Assembly (NCBI RefSeq): GCF_050948215.1
Contig: NW_027489054.1
Span: 62,001-126,000 of the forward strand
Origin: Halictus rubicundus
Lineage: Eukaryota; Arthropoda; Insecta; Hymenoptera; Halictidae
Direction: 5' to 3'
DNA: 64,000 nucleotides
Shown here: positions 43,501 to 55,700 of the stretch, piece after piece
Layout of the letters: each line of letters starts with the position of its first letter
Numbering within the stretch: the stretch's first letter is position 1
Position numbers and translations under genes: made by a program
Notes under the pieces: model-generated
Told to the model about the DNA's origin: nothing
Seen by the model: the letters and a program-made list of their open reading frames with translations, nothing else
Database searches by the model: none

Positions 43501-46500
43501 GATAGGATAGGATAGAGGATAGGATAGGGTAGAGGATAGGATAGGATAGAGGATAGGATAGGATAGATGATACTATAGGATAGAGGATAGGATAATATAG
43601 AGGATAGGTTAGGATAGAGGAATGGATAGGGGATTGGATAGGATAGAGTATAGGATAGGGTAGAGGATAGGATACGATAGAGGATACGATAGGATAGGAT
43701 AGAGGAAAGGATACGATAGAGGATACGATAGGATAGGATAGAGGATTAGGATAGGATAGAGGATAGGATAGGATAGAGGATAGGATAGGATAGAGGATAG
43801 GATATGATAGTGGATAGGATATGGTAGAGGATAGGATAGGATAGAGGATAGGATAGGATAGATGATAGGATAGGATAGAGGATAGGATAAGATAGAGGAT
43901 AGGATAGGATAGAGGATAGGATAGGATAGAGTATAGGATCGGATAGAGGATAGGATAGGGGATTGGATAGAATAAAGGATAGGATAGGATAGTGGATAGG
44001 ATAGAGGATAGGATAGAGGATAGGATAAGATAGAGGATAAGATAGGATAGAGTATAGGATAGGATAGAGGATAGGATATGATAGAGGATAGGATAGGATA
44101 GAGGATAGGATAGGATAGATGATAGGATAGGATAGAGGATAGGATAGGATAGGGTAGAGGGTAGGATAGGATAGAGGATAGGATAGGATAGAGGATAGGA
44201 TAGGATAGATGATAGGATATGATAGAGGATAGGATAGGATAGAAGATAGGATAGGATAGATGATAGGATAGGATAGAGGATAGGATAAGATAGAGGATAA
44301 GATAGGATAGAGGTTAGGATAGGATAGAGGATAGGATATGATAGAGGATAGGATAGGATAGAGGATAGGATAGGATAGAGGATAGGATAGGATAGAGGAT
44401 AGGATAGGATAGAGGATAGGATAGGATAGAGGATACTATAGGATAGGATAGAGAATAGGATAGGATAGAGGATAGGATAGGATAGAGGATAGGATAGGAT
44501 AGAGGATAGGATAGGACAGAGGATAGGATAGGATAGAGGATAGGATAGGATAGAGGATACGATAGGAATGAGGATAGGATAGAGAATAGGATAGGATAGA
44601 GGATAGGGGATTGGATCGGATACAGGATAGGAGACGATAGAGGATAGGATAGTATAGAGGATAGGATAGGATAGAGGATAGGATAGGATAGAGGATAGGA
44701 TACGATAGAGGGTACGATAGGATAGGATAGAGGATAGGATAGGTTAGAGGATAGGATAGGATAGAGGATAGGATAGGATAGAGCATAGGATAGGATAGAG
44801 GATAGGATAGGATAGAGGATAGGATATGATAGAGGATAGGATAGGATAGAAGATAGGATAGGATAGATGATAGGATAGGATAGAAGATAGGATAAGATAG
44901 AGGATAAGATAGGATAGAGGATAGGATAGGATAGAGGATAGGATATGATAGAGGATAGGATAGGATAGAGGATTGGATAGGGTAGAGGATAGGATAGGAT
45001 AGAGGATAGGATAGGATAGATGATAGGATAGGATAGAGGATAGGATAAGATAGAGGATAGGATCGGATAGAGGATAGGATAGGGGATTGGATAGGATAGA
45101 GGATAGGATAGGATACAGGATAGGATACGATAGACGATACGATAGGATAGGATAGAGGATAGGATAGGATAGAGGATAGGATAGGATAGAGGATAGGATA
45201 GGATAGGATAGGATAGAGGATAGGATAGGATAGAGGATAGGATAGGATAGGATAGAGGATAGGATAGGATAGAGGATAGGATAGGATAGGATAGAGGATA
45301 GGATAGGATAGAGGATAGGATAGGATAGGGGATAGGATAGGATAGAGGATAGGATATGATAGAGGATAGGATTCGGATAGAAGATAGGATAGGATAGATG
45401 ATAGGATAGGATAGAGGATAGGATAAGATAGAGGATAAGATAGGATAGAGGATACGATAGGATAGAGGATACGATAGGATAGGATAGAGGATAGGATAGG
45501 ATAGAGTATAGGATAGGATAGAGGATAGGATATGATAGAGGATAGGATATGATAGAGGATAGGATAGGATAGAGGATAGGAGAGGATAGAGGATAGGATA
45601 GGATAGAGGATAGGATTGGATAGAGGATAGGATATGATAGATGATAGGATAGGATAGAGGATAGGATAAGATAGAGGATAAGATAGGATAGAGGATAGGA
45701 TAGGATAGAGGATAGGATATGATAGAGGATAGGATAGGATAGAGGATTGGATAGGGTAGAGGATAGGATAGGATAGAGGATAGGATAGGATAGATGATAG
45801 GATAGGATAGAGGATAGGATAAGATAGAGGATAGGATCGGATAGAGGATAGGATAGGGGATTGGAAGGATAGAGGATAGGATAGGATACAGGATAGGATA
45901 CGATAGACGATACGATAGGATAGGATAGAGGATAGGATAGGATAGAGGATAGGATAGGATAGAGGATAGGATAGGATAGAGGATAGGATAGGATAGGATA
46001 GGATAGAGGATAGGATAGGATAGAGGATAGGATAGGATAGGATAGAGGATAGGATAGGATAGAGGATAGGATAGGATAGGATAGAGGATAGGATAGGATA
46101 GAGGATAGGATAGGATAGAGGATAGGATAGGATAGAGGATAGGATATGATAGAGGATAGGATTGGATAGAAGATAGGATAGGATAGATGATAGGATAGGA
46201 TAGAGGATAGGATAAGATAGAGGATAAGATAGGATAGAGGATAGGATAGGGGATTGGATAGAATAAAGGATAGGATAGGATAGAGGATCGGATAGGATAG
46301 GATAGGATAAGATAGAGGATAAGATAGGATAGAGGATACGATAGGATAGAGGATAGGATAGGATAGGATAGAGGATAGGATAGGATAGATGATAGGATAG
46401 GATAGGATAGAGGATAGGATACGATAGAGGATACGATAGGATAGGATAGAGGATAGGATACGATAGAGGATACGAAAGGATAGGATAGAGGATAGGATAG

Positions 46501-46529
46501 GATAGAGGATAGGATAGGATAGAGGATAG

Positions 46530-47290
46530 GATAGGATAGAGCATAGGATACGATAGAGGATAGGATAGGGGATTGGATAGGATAGAGGATAGGATAGGAC
46601 AGATGATATTATAGGAATGAGGATAGGATATGATAGAGGATACGATATTATAGAGGATAGGATAGGATAGAGGATAGGATATGATAGTGGATCGGATAGG
46701 ATAGAGGATTGGATAGGATAGAGAATATGATACGGTAGACGCTACGGGATTGGATCGGATACAGGATAGGAGGCGGTAGAGGATAAGATAGGATAGGAGG
46801 GAGAATAGGATAGGATAGAGGATAGGTTAGGATATAGGATAGGATAGGATAGGATAGAGGATAGGATAGGATAGAGGATAGGATAAGATAGAGGATCAGA
46901 TAGGATAGAGGATAGGATAGGATAGATGATAGGATAGTATAGGGGATAGGATATAATAGAGGATAGGATAGGATAGAGGATAGGATACGATAGGATAGGA
47001 TAGACTGTAGGATAGGATAGAGGATAGGATAGGATAGACGATAGCATAGGATAGAGGATAGGATAGGATAGGATAGAGGATAGGATAGTATAGAGGATAG
47101 GATAGGATAGAGGATAGGATAGTATAGAGGATAGGATAAGATAGAGTATAGGATAGGATAGAGGATAGGATGCGATAGAGGATACGAAAGGATAGGATAG
47201 AGGGTAGGATAGGATAGAGGATAGGATAGGATAGACGATATGATACGATAGAGGAGAGGATAGGATCAAGGATTGGATTGGACAGAGGAT
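46530..47290 (+). repeat. Diverged satellite 1 island D3, near the array edge
   Basis: The first 200 bp (46541-46740) are collinear with 27005-27204 at a fixed offset of 19536 bp, including GCATAGG, GGAATGAGG, GATACGGTAG and CGCTACGGG. Later parts carry GACTGTAGG near 47003 and GGATGCGATAG near 47169, as in the 28-kb island. It lies within about 0.3 kb of the degenerate edge of satellite 1. Confidence 0.8.
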
Positions 47291-47580
47291 ACGATAGGAT
47301 AGGATAGAGAATAGGATAGGATAGAGGATAGGATAGGATAGAGGATAGGATAGGATAGAGGATAGAATAGGATAGTGGATAGGATATGATAGAGGATAGG
47401 CTAGGATAGAGGATAGGATAGGATAGAGGATAGGGTAGGATAGAGGATAGGATAGTATAGGGGATAGGATATTAATAGAGGATAGGATGAGGATAGAGGA
47501 TAGGATACGTTAGAGGATACGATAGGATAGGATAGAGGGTAGGATAGGATAGTGGATAGGATAGGATAGAGGATGGGAGA

Positions 47581-47933
47581 GGTTAGAGGATAGGATATGA
47601 TAGAGGATAGAGAGAGAGAGGTTAGGATAGATAGTGGATAGGTGAGGTAGGAGTGGTAGGTTTGGTGTGTGGATTGGAGTGGTGAGTGAGTGGTTGGCGA
47701 GTGAGGAGTACGATAGGATTAGGTGTGAGGGGTAGGAGTGGTGTGGTGAGGTTAGGTGGAGTGGTGTGGATGAGGAGTGTGGTGTGGAGATGATTGTGGG
47801 TGTGGTGGGAGTGAGTGGTACGTTTGGTTGGGTGAGAGGGGTGGAGTGGGTGTGGTGGTGGAGTGGTGTGAGGAGTGGTGAGGAGTGTGGTGTGGAGTGG
47901 TGTGAGGTGTGGTGTGGTGTGTCAGTGGGTGTG
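47581..47933 (+). repeat. Degenerate transition zone between satellites
   Basis: The GGATA units break down here. A GAGAGAGAGAG stretch lies at about 47609-47621, followed by a mix of GGTGA, GAGTG, GTGTG and GGTAGG words, with a last GATAGGATTAGG near 47712. There is no fixed period, and no gene, RNA or transposon signal. The strand stays rich in G and T and poor in C. A short plus-strand open frame at 47766-48032 reads as low-complexity Gly/Val/Trp/Cys and is not a credible protein. Confidence 0.85.
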
Positions 47934-47984
47934 GTGTGTGGTGTGGTGTGGTGTGTGGTGTGGTGTGGTGTGTGGTGTGGTGTG
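47934..47984 (+). repeat. Satellite 3: three perfect 17-bp GTGTG-based units
   Basis: Cutting the sequence at each GG gives lengths 7,5,5,7,5,5,7,5,5: three exact copies of one GTGTGTG heptamer and two GTGTG pentamers. The array ends at GCGAGAG. The 5/5/7 rhythm matches satellite 1, though the pentamer is different. Confidence 0.9.
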
Positions 47985-48008
47985 CGAGAGCAGGGGACGA
48001 AGACGAAC

Positions 48009-48021
48009 GGGGGGGGGGGGG
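48009..48021 (+). repeat. G13 homopolymer at the satellite boundary
   Basis: Thirteen consecutive G bases follow the only clearly non-repetitive stretch nearby (CGAGAGCAGGGGACGAAGAC, 47984-48003). A short GT run then leads directly into the first GTGAAGTGAAGA unit. The exact homopolymer length is uncertain in any sequencing technology. Confidence 0.9.
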
Positions 48022-49759
48022 TGTGTGTGTGAAGTGAAGAGTGAAGTGACGTGAAGAGTGATGTGAAGTGAAGAGTGAAGTGAAGTGAGGAGTGAAGTGA
48101 TGTGCAGAGTGATGTGAAGTGAAGAGTGAAGAGAAGTGAAGAGTGAAGTGAGTGAAGCGAAAACGTGAAGGTAACAGAGTGAAGTGAAGGGAGGTGAAGA
48201 GTGAGATGAAGTGAAGAGTGATGTGAAGTGACAGAGTGAAGAGAGTGAAGAGTGAAGTGACAGTGAAGAGTGCAGTGACGTCAAGAGTGAAGTGAAGGGA
48301 GGTGAAGCGTGAGATGACGTGAAGAGTGAAGTGAAGTGAAGCGTGCAGTGAAGTGAAGAGTGTAGTGAAGTGACGAGTGACGTGAAGTGAAGACGTGAAG
48401 TGAAGAGTGCATGTGAAGTGAAGAGTGAAGAGACACTGAAGACGTGAAGTGACAGTGAAGAGTGAAGTGAAGTAAAGAGTGAAGTGAAGTGAGGTGAAGA
48501 GTGAGGTGACGTGAAGAGTGAAGTGAAGTGAAGAGTGGTGTGAAGTGAAACGTGTAGTGAAGTGAAGCAGTGAAGTAAAGTGAAGAGTGAAGTGAAGTGA
48601 AGAGTGAAGTGAAGTGACAGAGTGATGTGAAGTGAAGAGTGAAGTGGAGTGAAGAGTGAAGTGAAGTGAAGAGTGAAGTGAAGTGAAGAGTGAAGTGAAG
48701 TGGCGAGTGAAGTGAAGTGAGGTGAAGAGGGAAGTGAATTGAACGGGTGAAGTGAAGAGACAGAGTGAGGTGATGTGAGGAGTGCAGTGACAGTGAAGAG
48801 TGACGTGAAGTAAGAGTGAAGTGACGGGAGGTGAAGAGTGAGATGACGTGAAGAGTGAAGTGACAGTGTAGAGTGCGGTGAAGTGAAGAGTGTAGTGAAG
48901 TGAAGAGTGAAGTGACGTGAAGAGTGTCGTGCACGTGAAGAGCTGCAGTGACGTGAAGTGAAGAGTGAAGTGGAGTGAGGAGTGAAGTGAAGTGAAGAGT
49001 GCAGTGACGTATGGAGTGAAGTGAAGTGAGGTGAAGTGCAGAGTGAAGTGAAGTGAAGAGTGGTGTGACGTGAAAAGTGTAGTGAAGTGATGAGTGAAGT
49101 GAAAGTGAAGCGTGAAGTGAGGTGAAGAGTGAGGTGAAGTGAAGAGTGAAGTGCAGTGAAGACGTGACAGTGAAGTGAAGTGAAGTGTGAAGTTCAGTGA
49201 CGAGTGACGTGAAGTGGAGAAAGAAGTGCCGTGAGGTGAAGAGTCAGAAGAAGTGAAGGGTGAACGTGAACTTGAAAGGTGAGGAGTCAGGTGATGTGGA
49301 GCAGTGAAGTGAACTTGAAGAGTGAAGTGCAGTGAATCGTGATGTGCAAGTGAAGAGTGAAGTGAAGTGAAGAGTGTTGTGAGGTGAAGAAGTGCTGTGA
49401 AGTGAAGATGGAAGTGTTGTGCTGAGGGCAGTGCAGTGAAGAGTGAAGTGAACTTGAAACGTGAAGTGAAGAGTGAAGGTGAAGTGGAGAGTGAAGTGAA
49501 GTGAAGAGTGAAGTGAAGTGCAAGAGTGACGTGAAGTGAAGACGTGACGTGAAGGAGGTGAAGAGTGAGGTGAAGTGAAGAGTGAAGTGAAGTGAGGTGA
49601 AGAGTGAGGTGAAGTGCAGAGTGAAGTGAAGTGAAGTGATGAGTGAAGTGAAGTGAAGAGTGAAGTGACAGTGAAGTGAAGAGTGAAGTGAGGTGACGAG
49701 TGAAGTGAGGTGAAGAGTGAGGTGAAGTGAAGCTGAAGATGAAGTGAAGAGTGCAGTGA

Positions 49760-52700
49760 AGTGAAGGGTGGAGTGAATTGAAAAGTGAAGTGAAGAGTGA
49801 AGTGAGGTGACGAGTGAGGTGACGTGAAGAGTGCAAGTGAAGTGATGAGTGAAGTGAAGTGAGGAGTGAATTGAAGTGAAGAGTGATGTGAAGCTGAAGA
49901 GTGAAGTGAAGTGAAGAGTGAAGTGAAGTGACGAGTGAAGTGACAGTGAAGAGTGAACGTGAAGTGAAGTGAAGAGTGAATGTGAAGGTGAAGAGTGAAG
50001 TGAAGTGAAGTGAAGAGTGAAGTGAAGTGACGCGTGAAGTGAAGTGAAGTGAAGTGAAGAGTGAAGTGAAGTGAAGAGTGAAGTGAAGTGAAGAGTGAAG
50101 TGAAGTGAAGAGTGAAGTGAAGTGAGGTGAGGAGTGAGGTGAAGTGAAGGGTGAAGTGAAGTGAAGAGTGAAGTGAATTGAACAGTGAAGTGAAGAGTGC
50201 AGTGAAGTGAAGAGTGAGGTGAAGTGAAGAGTGAAGTGAAGTGATGACGTGAAGTGAAGTGAAGAGTGACAGTGACGTGAAGAGTAAAGTGAATTGAAGA
50301 GTGAAGTGAAGTGAAGAGTGATGTGAAGTGAAGAGTGAAAGTGAAGTGAAGAGTGAAGTGAGGTGAAGAGTGAGGTGAAGTGAAGAGTGAAGTGAAGTGA
50401 TGAGTGATGTGACAGTGAAGAGTGAATTGAAGTGAAGAGTGCAGTGAAGTGAAGAGTGAAGAGAAGTGAAGAGTGAAGTGACGTGAAGAGTGATGTGAAG
50501 TGAAGAGTGATGTGAAGTGAAGAGTGACGTGAAGTGTAGAGTGAAGTGAAGTGAAGAGTGAAGTGAAGTGAGGTGAAGAGTGAAGTGAGGTGAAGAGTGC
50601 ACGTGAGGTGAAGAGTGAGGTGCAGTGAAGAGTGAAGTGAAGTGATGAGTGAAGTGAAGTGAGGAGTGAATTGAAGTGAAGAGTGATGTGAAGTGAAAGA
50701 GTGAACGTGAAGTGAACAGTGAAGTGAAGTGAAGAGTGAAGTGAAGTGAAGAGTGAAGTGAAGTGCAAGTGAAGAGTGAAGTGAAGTGAAGAGTGAAGTG
50801 AAGTGAAGTGAAGAGTGAAGTGAAGTGAAGAGTGAAGTGCAAGTGACGTGAAGTGAAGAGTGAAGTGAAGTGAAGAGTGAAGTGAAGTGAAGAGTGACAG
50901 TGAAGTGAGGTGAGGAGTGAGGTGAAGTGACGGGTGACAGTGAAGTGAAGAGTGAAGTGAATTGAAAAGTGAAGTGAAGAGTGAAGTGAAGTGCAGAGTG
51001 AGGTGCAGTGAAGAGTGAAGTGAAGTGATGAGTGAAGTGAAGTGAAGAGTGAAGTGAAGTGAAGAGTAAAGTGAATTGAAGAGTGAAGTGAAGTGAAGAG
51101 TGATGTGAAGTGAAGAGTGAAGTGACAGTGAAGAGTGAAGTGAGGTGAAGAGTGCGGTGAAGTGAGGAGTGAAGTGCAGTGATGAGTGAAGTGAAGTGAG
51201 GAGTGAAGTGAGTGAAGAGTGATGTGAAGTGAAGAGTGAAGTGAAGTGAAGAGTGAAGTGAAGCTGGAGAGTGAGTGAAGTGAAGAGTGACAGTGAAGTG
51301 AAGAGTTAACGTGAAGTGAAGAGTGAAGTGAAGTGAGGTAAAGACGTGAGGTGAAGTGAAGAGTGAAGTGAAGTGAAGAGTGACAGTGAAGTGAAGAGTG
51401 TAGTGACAGTGAAGAGTGAGGAGAAGTGAAGGGTGAAGTGAATTGAACAAGTGAAGAGTGAAGTGAAGTGGAGAGTGAAGTGAAGACTGGAAGTGAGGTG
51501 AAGAGTGAAGTGAAGTGAAGACGTGAAGTGAAGTGAAGAGGGAAGTGAAGTGAAGAGTGAAGTGAAGTGAAGAGTGAAGTGAAGTGAAGAGTGAAGTGAA
51601 GTGGAGAGTGAAGTGAAGTGTGGTGAAGAGTGAAGTGAAGTGAAGAGTGAAGTGAAGTGAAGAGTGACAGTGAAGTGAAGAGTGAAGTGACAGTGCAGAG
51701 TGAAGTGACGTGAAGAGTGATGTGAAGTGAAGAGTGAAGTGAAGTTAAGAGTGAAGTGAGGTGAAGAGTGAGGTGACGTGAAGAGTGAAGTGAAGTGATG
51801 AGTGACAGTGAAGTGAGGAGTGCAAGTGAAGTGAAGAGTGATGTGAAGTGATGAGTGAAGTGACGTGAAGAGTGAAGTGAAGTGAAGAGTGAAGTGAAGT
51901 AAAGAGTAAAGTGAAGTGAAGTGAAGAGTGAAGTGAAGTGATGAGTGAAGTGACAGTGAAGAGTGAAGTGAAGTGAAGAGTGATGTGAAGTGAAGAGTGA
52001 AGTGAAGTGTAGAGTGAAGTGAGGTGAAGAGTGAGGTGAAGTGAAGAGTGAAGTGAAGAGTGAAGTGAATAGTGAAGTGAAGTGAAGGGTGGAGTGAATT
52101 GCAACAGTGAAGTGAAGAGTGAAGTGAAGTGTAGAGTGAAGTGAAGTGAAGAGTGAAGTGACAGTGAAGAGTGAGGTGAAGTGAAGAGTGAAGTGAAGTG
52201 ATGAGTGAAGTGAAGTGAAGAGTGAAGTGAAGTGACGAGTAATGTGAAGTGAATAGTGATGTGAAGTGAAGACGTGAACGTGAAGTGAACGACGTGAAGT
52301 GAAGTGAAGAGTGAAGTGAAGTGCAAGAGTGAAGTGAAGTGAGGTGAAGAGTGAGGTGAAGTGAAGAGTGAAGTGAAGTGAGGTGAAGAGTGAGGTGACA
52401 GTGAAGAGTAAAGTGAAGTGTAGAGTGAAGTGAATTGAAAAGTGAATGGAAGAGTGAAGTTAAGTGAAGAGTGTGGTGACAGCTGAAGAGTGAAGTGTGG
52501 TGATGAGTGAAGTGAAGTGAAGAGTGAAGTGAAGTGAAGAGTAAAGTGAAGTGAAGAGTGAAGTGAAGTGAAGAGTGAAGTGAAGTGAAGAGTGAAGTGA
52601 CAGTGAAGAGTGAATGAAGTGAAGAGTGAAGTGAAGTGAAGAGTGAAGTGAAGTGAAGAGGGACGTGAAAAGAAGAGTATTGTGAGGTGAAGAGTGATGT

Positions 52701-55700
52701 GAAGGGAAGAGGGAAGTGTTGTGATGAGTGAATTGAAGTGAAGAGTGAGGTGCAAGTGAAGAGTGAAGTGAAGTGATGAGTGAAGTGAAGTGAAGAGTGA
52801 ACGTGAAGTGAAGAGTGAAGTGAAGTGAAGAGTGAAGTGTAGTGAAGAGTGAAGTGAAGTGTAGAGTGAAAGTGAGGTGAAGAGTGAGGTGAAGTGAAGA
52901 GTGAAGGGAAGAGTGAAGTGAAGTGAAGGGTGGAGTGAATTGAACAGTGAAGTGCAGAGTGCAGTGAAGTGAAGAGTGAAGTGAAGTGAAGAGTGAAGTG
53001 AAGTGAAGAGTGAGGTGAAGTGAAGAGTGAAGTGAAGTGATGAGTGAAGTGACGTGAAGCGTGAAGTGACGTGAAGAGTGATGTGACAGTGAAGAGTGAA
53101 GTGAAGTGAAGAGTGAAGTGAAGTGAAGAGTGATGTGAAGTGAAGAGTGAAGTGAAGTGTAGAGTGAAGTGAGGTGAAGAGTGAGGTGAAGTAGAAGAGT
53201 GAAGTGAAGAGTGACGTGAAGTGAAGTGAAGAGTGAAGTGAAGTGAAGAGTGAAGTGCAAGTGAGGTGAAGCGAGTGAGGTGAAGTGAAGAGTGAAGTGA
53301 AGTGAAGAGTGAAGTGAATTGAACAAGTGAAGTGAAGAGTGAAGTGTAGTGAAGAGTGAGGTGAAGTAAAGAGTAAAGTGAAGTGAAGTGAAGAGTGAAG
53401 TGAAGTGATGCGTGAAGTGAAGTGAAGAGTGAAGTGAAGTGAAGAGTGATGTGAAGTGAAGAGTGAAGTGAAGTGTAGAGTGACAGTGAGGTGAAGAGTG
53501 AGGTGAAGTGAACGAGTGAAGTGAAGAGTGAAGTGAATAGTGAAGTGAAGTGAAGGGTGGAGTGAAATTGAAAAGTGAAGTGAAGAGTGAAGTGAAGTGT
53601 AGAGTGAAGTGAAGTGAAGAGTGAAGTGAAGTGAAGAGTGAGGTGAAGTGAAGAGTGAAGTGACGTGATCGAGTGAAGTGAAGTGAAGAGTGAAGTGAAG
53701 TGAAGAGTAATGTGAAGTGACTAGTGATGTGAAGTGAAGCAGTGAAGTGAAGTGAAGAGTGAAGTGAAGTGAAGAGTGAAGTGAAGTGAAGAGTGAAGTG
53801 AAGTGAGGTGAAGAGTGAGGTGCAGTGAAGAGTGAAGTGAAGTGAGGTGAAGAGTGAGGTGAAGTGCAAGAGTAAAGTGAAGTGTCGAGTGAAGTGAATT
53901 GAAAAGTGAATGGAAGAGTGAAGTTAAGTGAAGAGTGTGGTGAAGTGAAGAGTGAAGTGTGGTGATGAGTGAAGTGACGTGAAGACATGAAGTGAAGTGA
54001 AGAGTAAGTGAAGTGAAGAGTGAAGTGAAGTGAAGAGTGAAGTGAAGTGAAGAGTGAAGTGAAGTGAAGAGTGAAATGAAGTGAAGAGTGAAGTGAAGTG
54101 AAGAGTGAAGTGAAGTGAAGAGTGAAGTGAAGTGAAGAGTATTGTGAGGTGAAGAGTGATGTGAAGGGAAGAGGGAAGTGTTGTGATGAGTGAATTGAAG
54201 TGAAGAGTGAGGTGAAGTGAAGAGTGAAGTGAAGTGATGAGTGAAGTGAAGTGAAGAGTGGAAGTGACGTGAACGAGTGAAGTGAAGTGAAGCGTGAAGT
54301 GTAGTGAACGAGTGAAGTGAAGTGTAGAGTGAAGTGAGGTGAAGAGTGAGGTGAAGTGAAGAGTGACGGGAAGAGTGAAGTGAAGTGAAGGGTGGAGTGA
54401 ATTGAAAAGTGAAGTGAAGAGTGAAGTGAAGTGAAGAGTGAACGTGAAGTGAAGAGTGAGTGAAGTGAAGAGTGAGGTGAAGTGAAGAGTGAAGTGACAG
54501 TGATGAGTGAAGTGAAGTGAAGAGTGAAGTGAAGTGAAGAGTGATGTGAAGTGAAGAGTGATGTGAAGTGACAGAGGTGAAGTGTAGTGAAGAGTGAAGT
54601 GATGTGCAGAGTGAAGTGACGTGAAGAGTGAAGTGAAGTGAAGTGAAGAGTGAAGTGAAGTGAAGAGTGAAGTAAAGTGCGGTGAAGAGTGAGGTGAAGT
54701 GAAGAGTGAAGTGAAGTGAAGAGTGAAGTGAATTGAAAAGTGAAGTGAAGAGTGAGTGTAGTGAAGAGTGCGGTGAAGTGAAGCGTGAACGTGAAGTGAT
54801 GAGTGACAGTGAAGTGAAGAGTGAAGTGAAGTGAAGAGTGATGTGAAGTGAAGAGTGAAGTGACGTGTAGAGTGAAGTGAGGTGAAGAGTGAGGTGAAGT
54901 GAAGAGTGAAGTGAAGAGTGACAGTGAAGTGAAGGGTGGAGTGAATTGAAAGTGACGTGAAGAGTGAAGTGAAGTGAAGAGTGAAGTGAAGTGAAGAGTG
55001 ACGTGAAGTGAAAAGTGAAGTGAAGTGAAGAGTGAAATGACAGTGAAGAGTGAAGTGACGTGAAGAGTGCAGTGACAGTGAAGTGGTGAGTGAAGTGAAG
55101 TGAAGAGTGAAGTGAAGTGAAGAGTGAAGTGAAGTGAAGACGTGAAGTGAAGTGAAGAGTGAAGTGAAGTGAAGAGTGAAGTGAAGTGAAGAGTGAAGTG
55201 AAGTGAATAGTATTGTGAGGTGAAGAGTGTTGTGAAGGGAAGAGGGAAGTGGTGAGATGAGTGAAGTGAAGTGATGAGTGAGGTGAAGTGAAGAGTGAAG
55301 TGAAGGGATGAGTGAAGTGTAGTGAAGAGTGAAGTGAAGTGAAGAGTGAAGTGAAGTGAAGAGTGATGTGAAGTGAAGAGTGAAGTGAAGTGAAGAGTGA
55401 AGTGAGGTGAAGAGTGAGGTGAAGTGAAGAGTGAAGTGAAGTGATGAGTGAAGTGCAGTGAGGAGTGAAGTGCAAGTGAAGAGTGATGTGAAGTGACGAG
55501 TGAAGTGAGTGAAGAGTGATGTAACGTGAAGAGTGATGTGACAGTGAAGAGTGAAGTGAAGTGAAGACGTGAAGAGAAGTGAAGAGTGAAGTGAAGTGAA
55601 GAGTGAAGTGTAGTGAAGAGTGAAGTGATGTGAAGAGTGAAGTGAAGTGAAGAGTGAAGTGAAGTGAAGTGAAGAGTGAAGTGAAGTGAAGAGTGACGTG

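Larger units (their letters stand above)
5405..44640 (+). repeat. Marker C: dispersed GGAATGAGG ... GGAGACGATAG block
   Basis: A block of about 80 bp starts with GGAATGAGG, passes through GGGGATTGGATCGGATACAGG and ends with GGAGACGATAGAGG. Copies start near 5405, 7035, 8452, 9450, 15640, 17025, 33411, 33971, 34898, 36308, 36880, 38237, 38810 and 44567. It is usually preceded by a GGACAGGACAGAGG unit. A broken copy near 22471 keeps GGAATGAGG but then jumps to a GGGTAGAGG unit. Copies cluster at 5-10 kb, 15-17 kb and 33-39 kb, so the block tracks segmental duplication within the array. Confidence 0.85.
1..47580 (+). repeat. Satellite 1: 17-bp GGATA-based tandem array
   Basis: The consensus unit is GGATAGGATAGGATAGA, read as two GGATA pentamers and one GGATAGA heptamer (5+5+7). 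About 2,800 units fit in this span (length divided by 17). Units of 12 bp (5+7) and 22 bp (5+5+5+7) are interspersed. The plus strand of the unit is 7 G, 7 A, 3 T and no C, so C marks variant units (TACGATAG, GGATCGG, GACAGG). The array runs off the left edge of the window. Variation in the first ~39.9 kb is almost entirely base substitution, and variant units recur in fixed order, forming higher-order repeats. The plus strand has TAG stops in every frame; the minus strand has none, which explains its very long open frames. No unique sequence interrupts the array. I do not recognise the satellite as a named family. Confidence 0.97.

Noticed and set aside
5405..44640. Marker C and the diverged islands as remnants of a transposable element
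   Set aside because: They keep the pentamer/heptamer rhythm throughout, have no terminal repeats or coding remnant, and differ from ordinary units only by substitutions.
1..47580. CRISPR-like regular repeats
   Set aside because: The repeats are directly adjacent, with no unique spacers and no cas genes. The period is 17 bp, far below a repeat-spacer unit.
47766..48032. 88-codon plus-strand open frame in the transition zone, rich in Gly, Val, Trp and Cys
   Set aside because: Its composition comes from the GTGTG/GAGTG repeats and it runs through the G13 tract. No domain or homology can be recognised.
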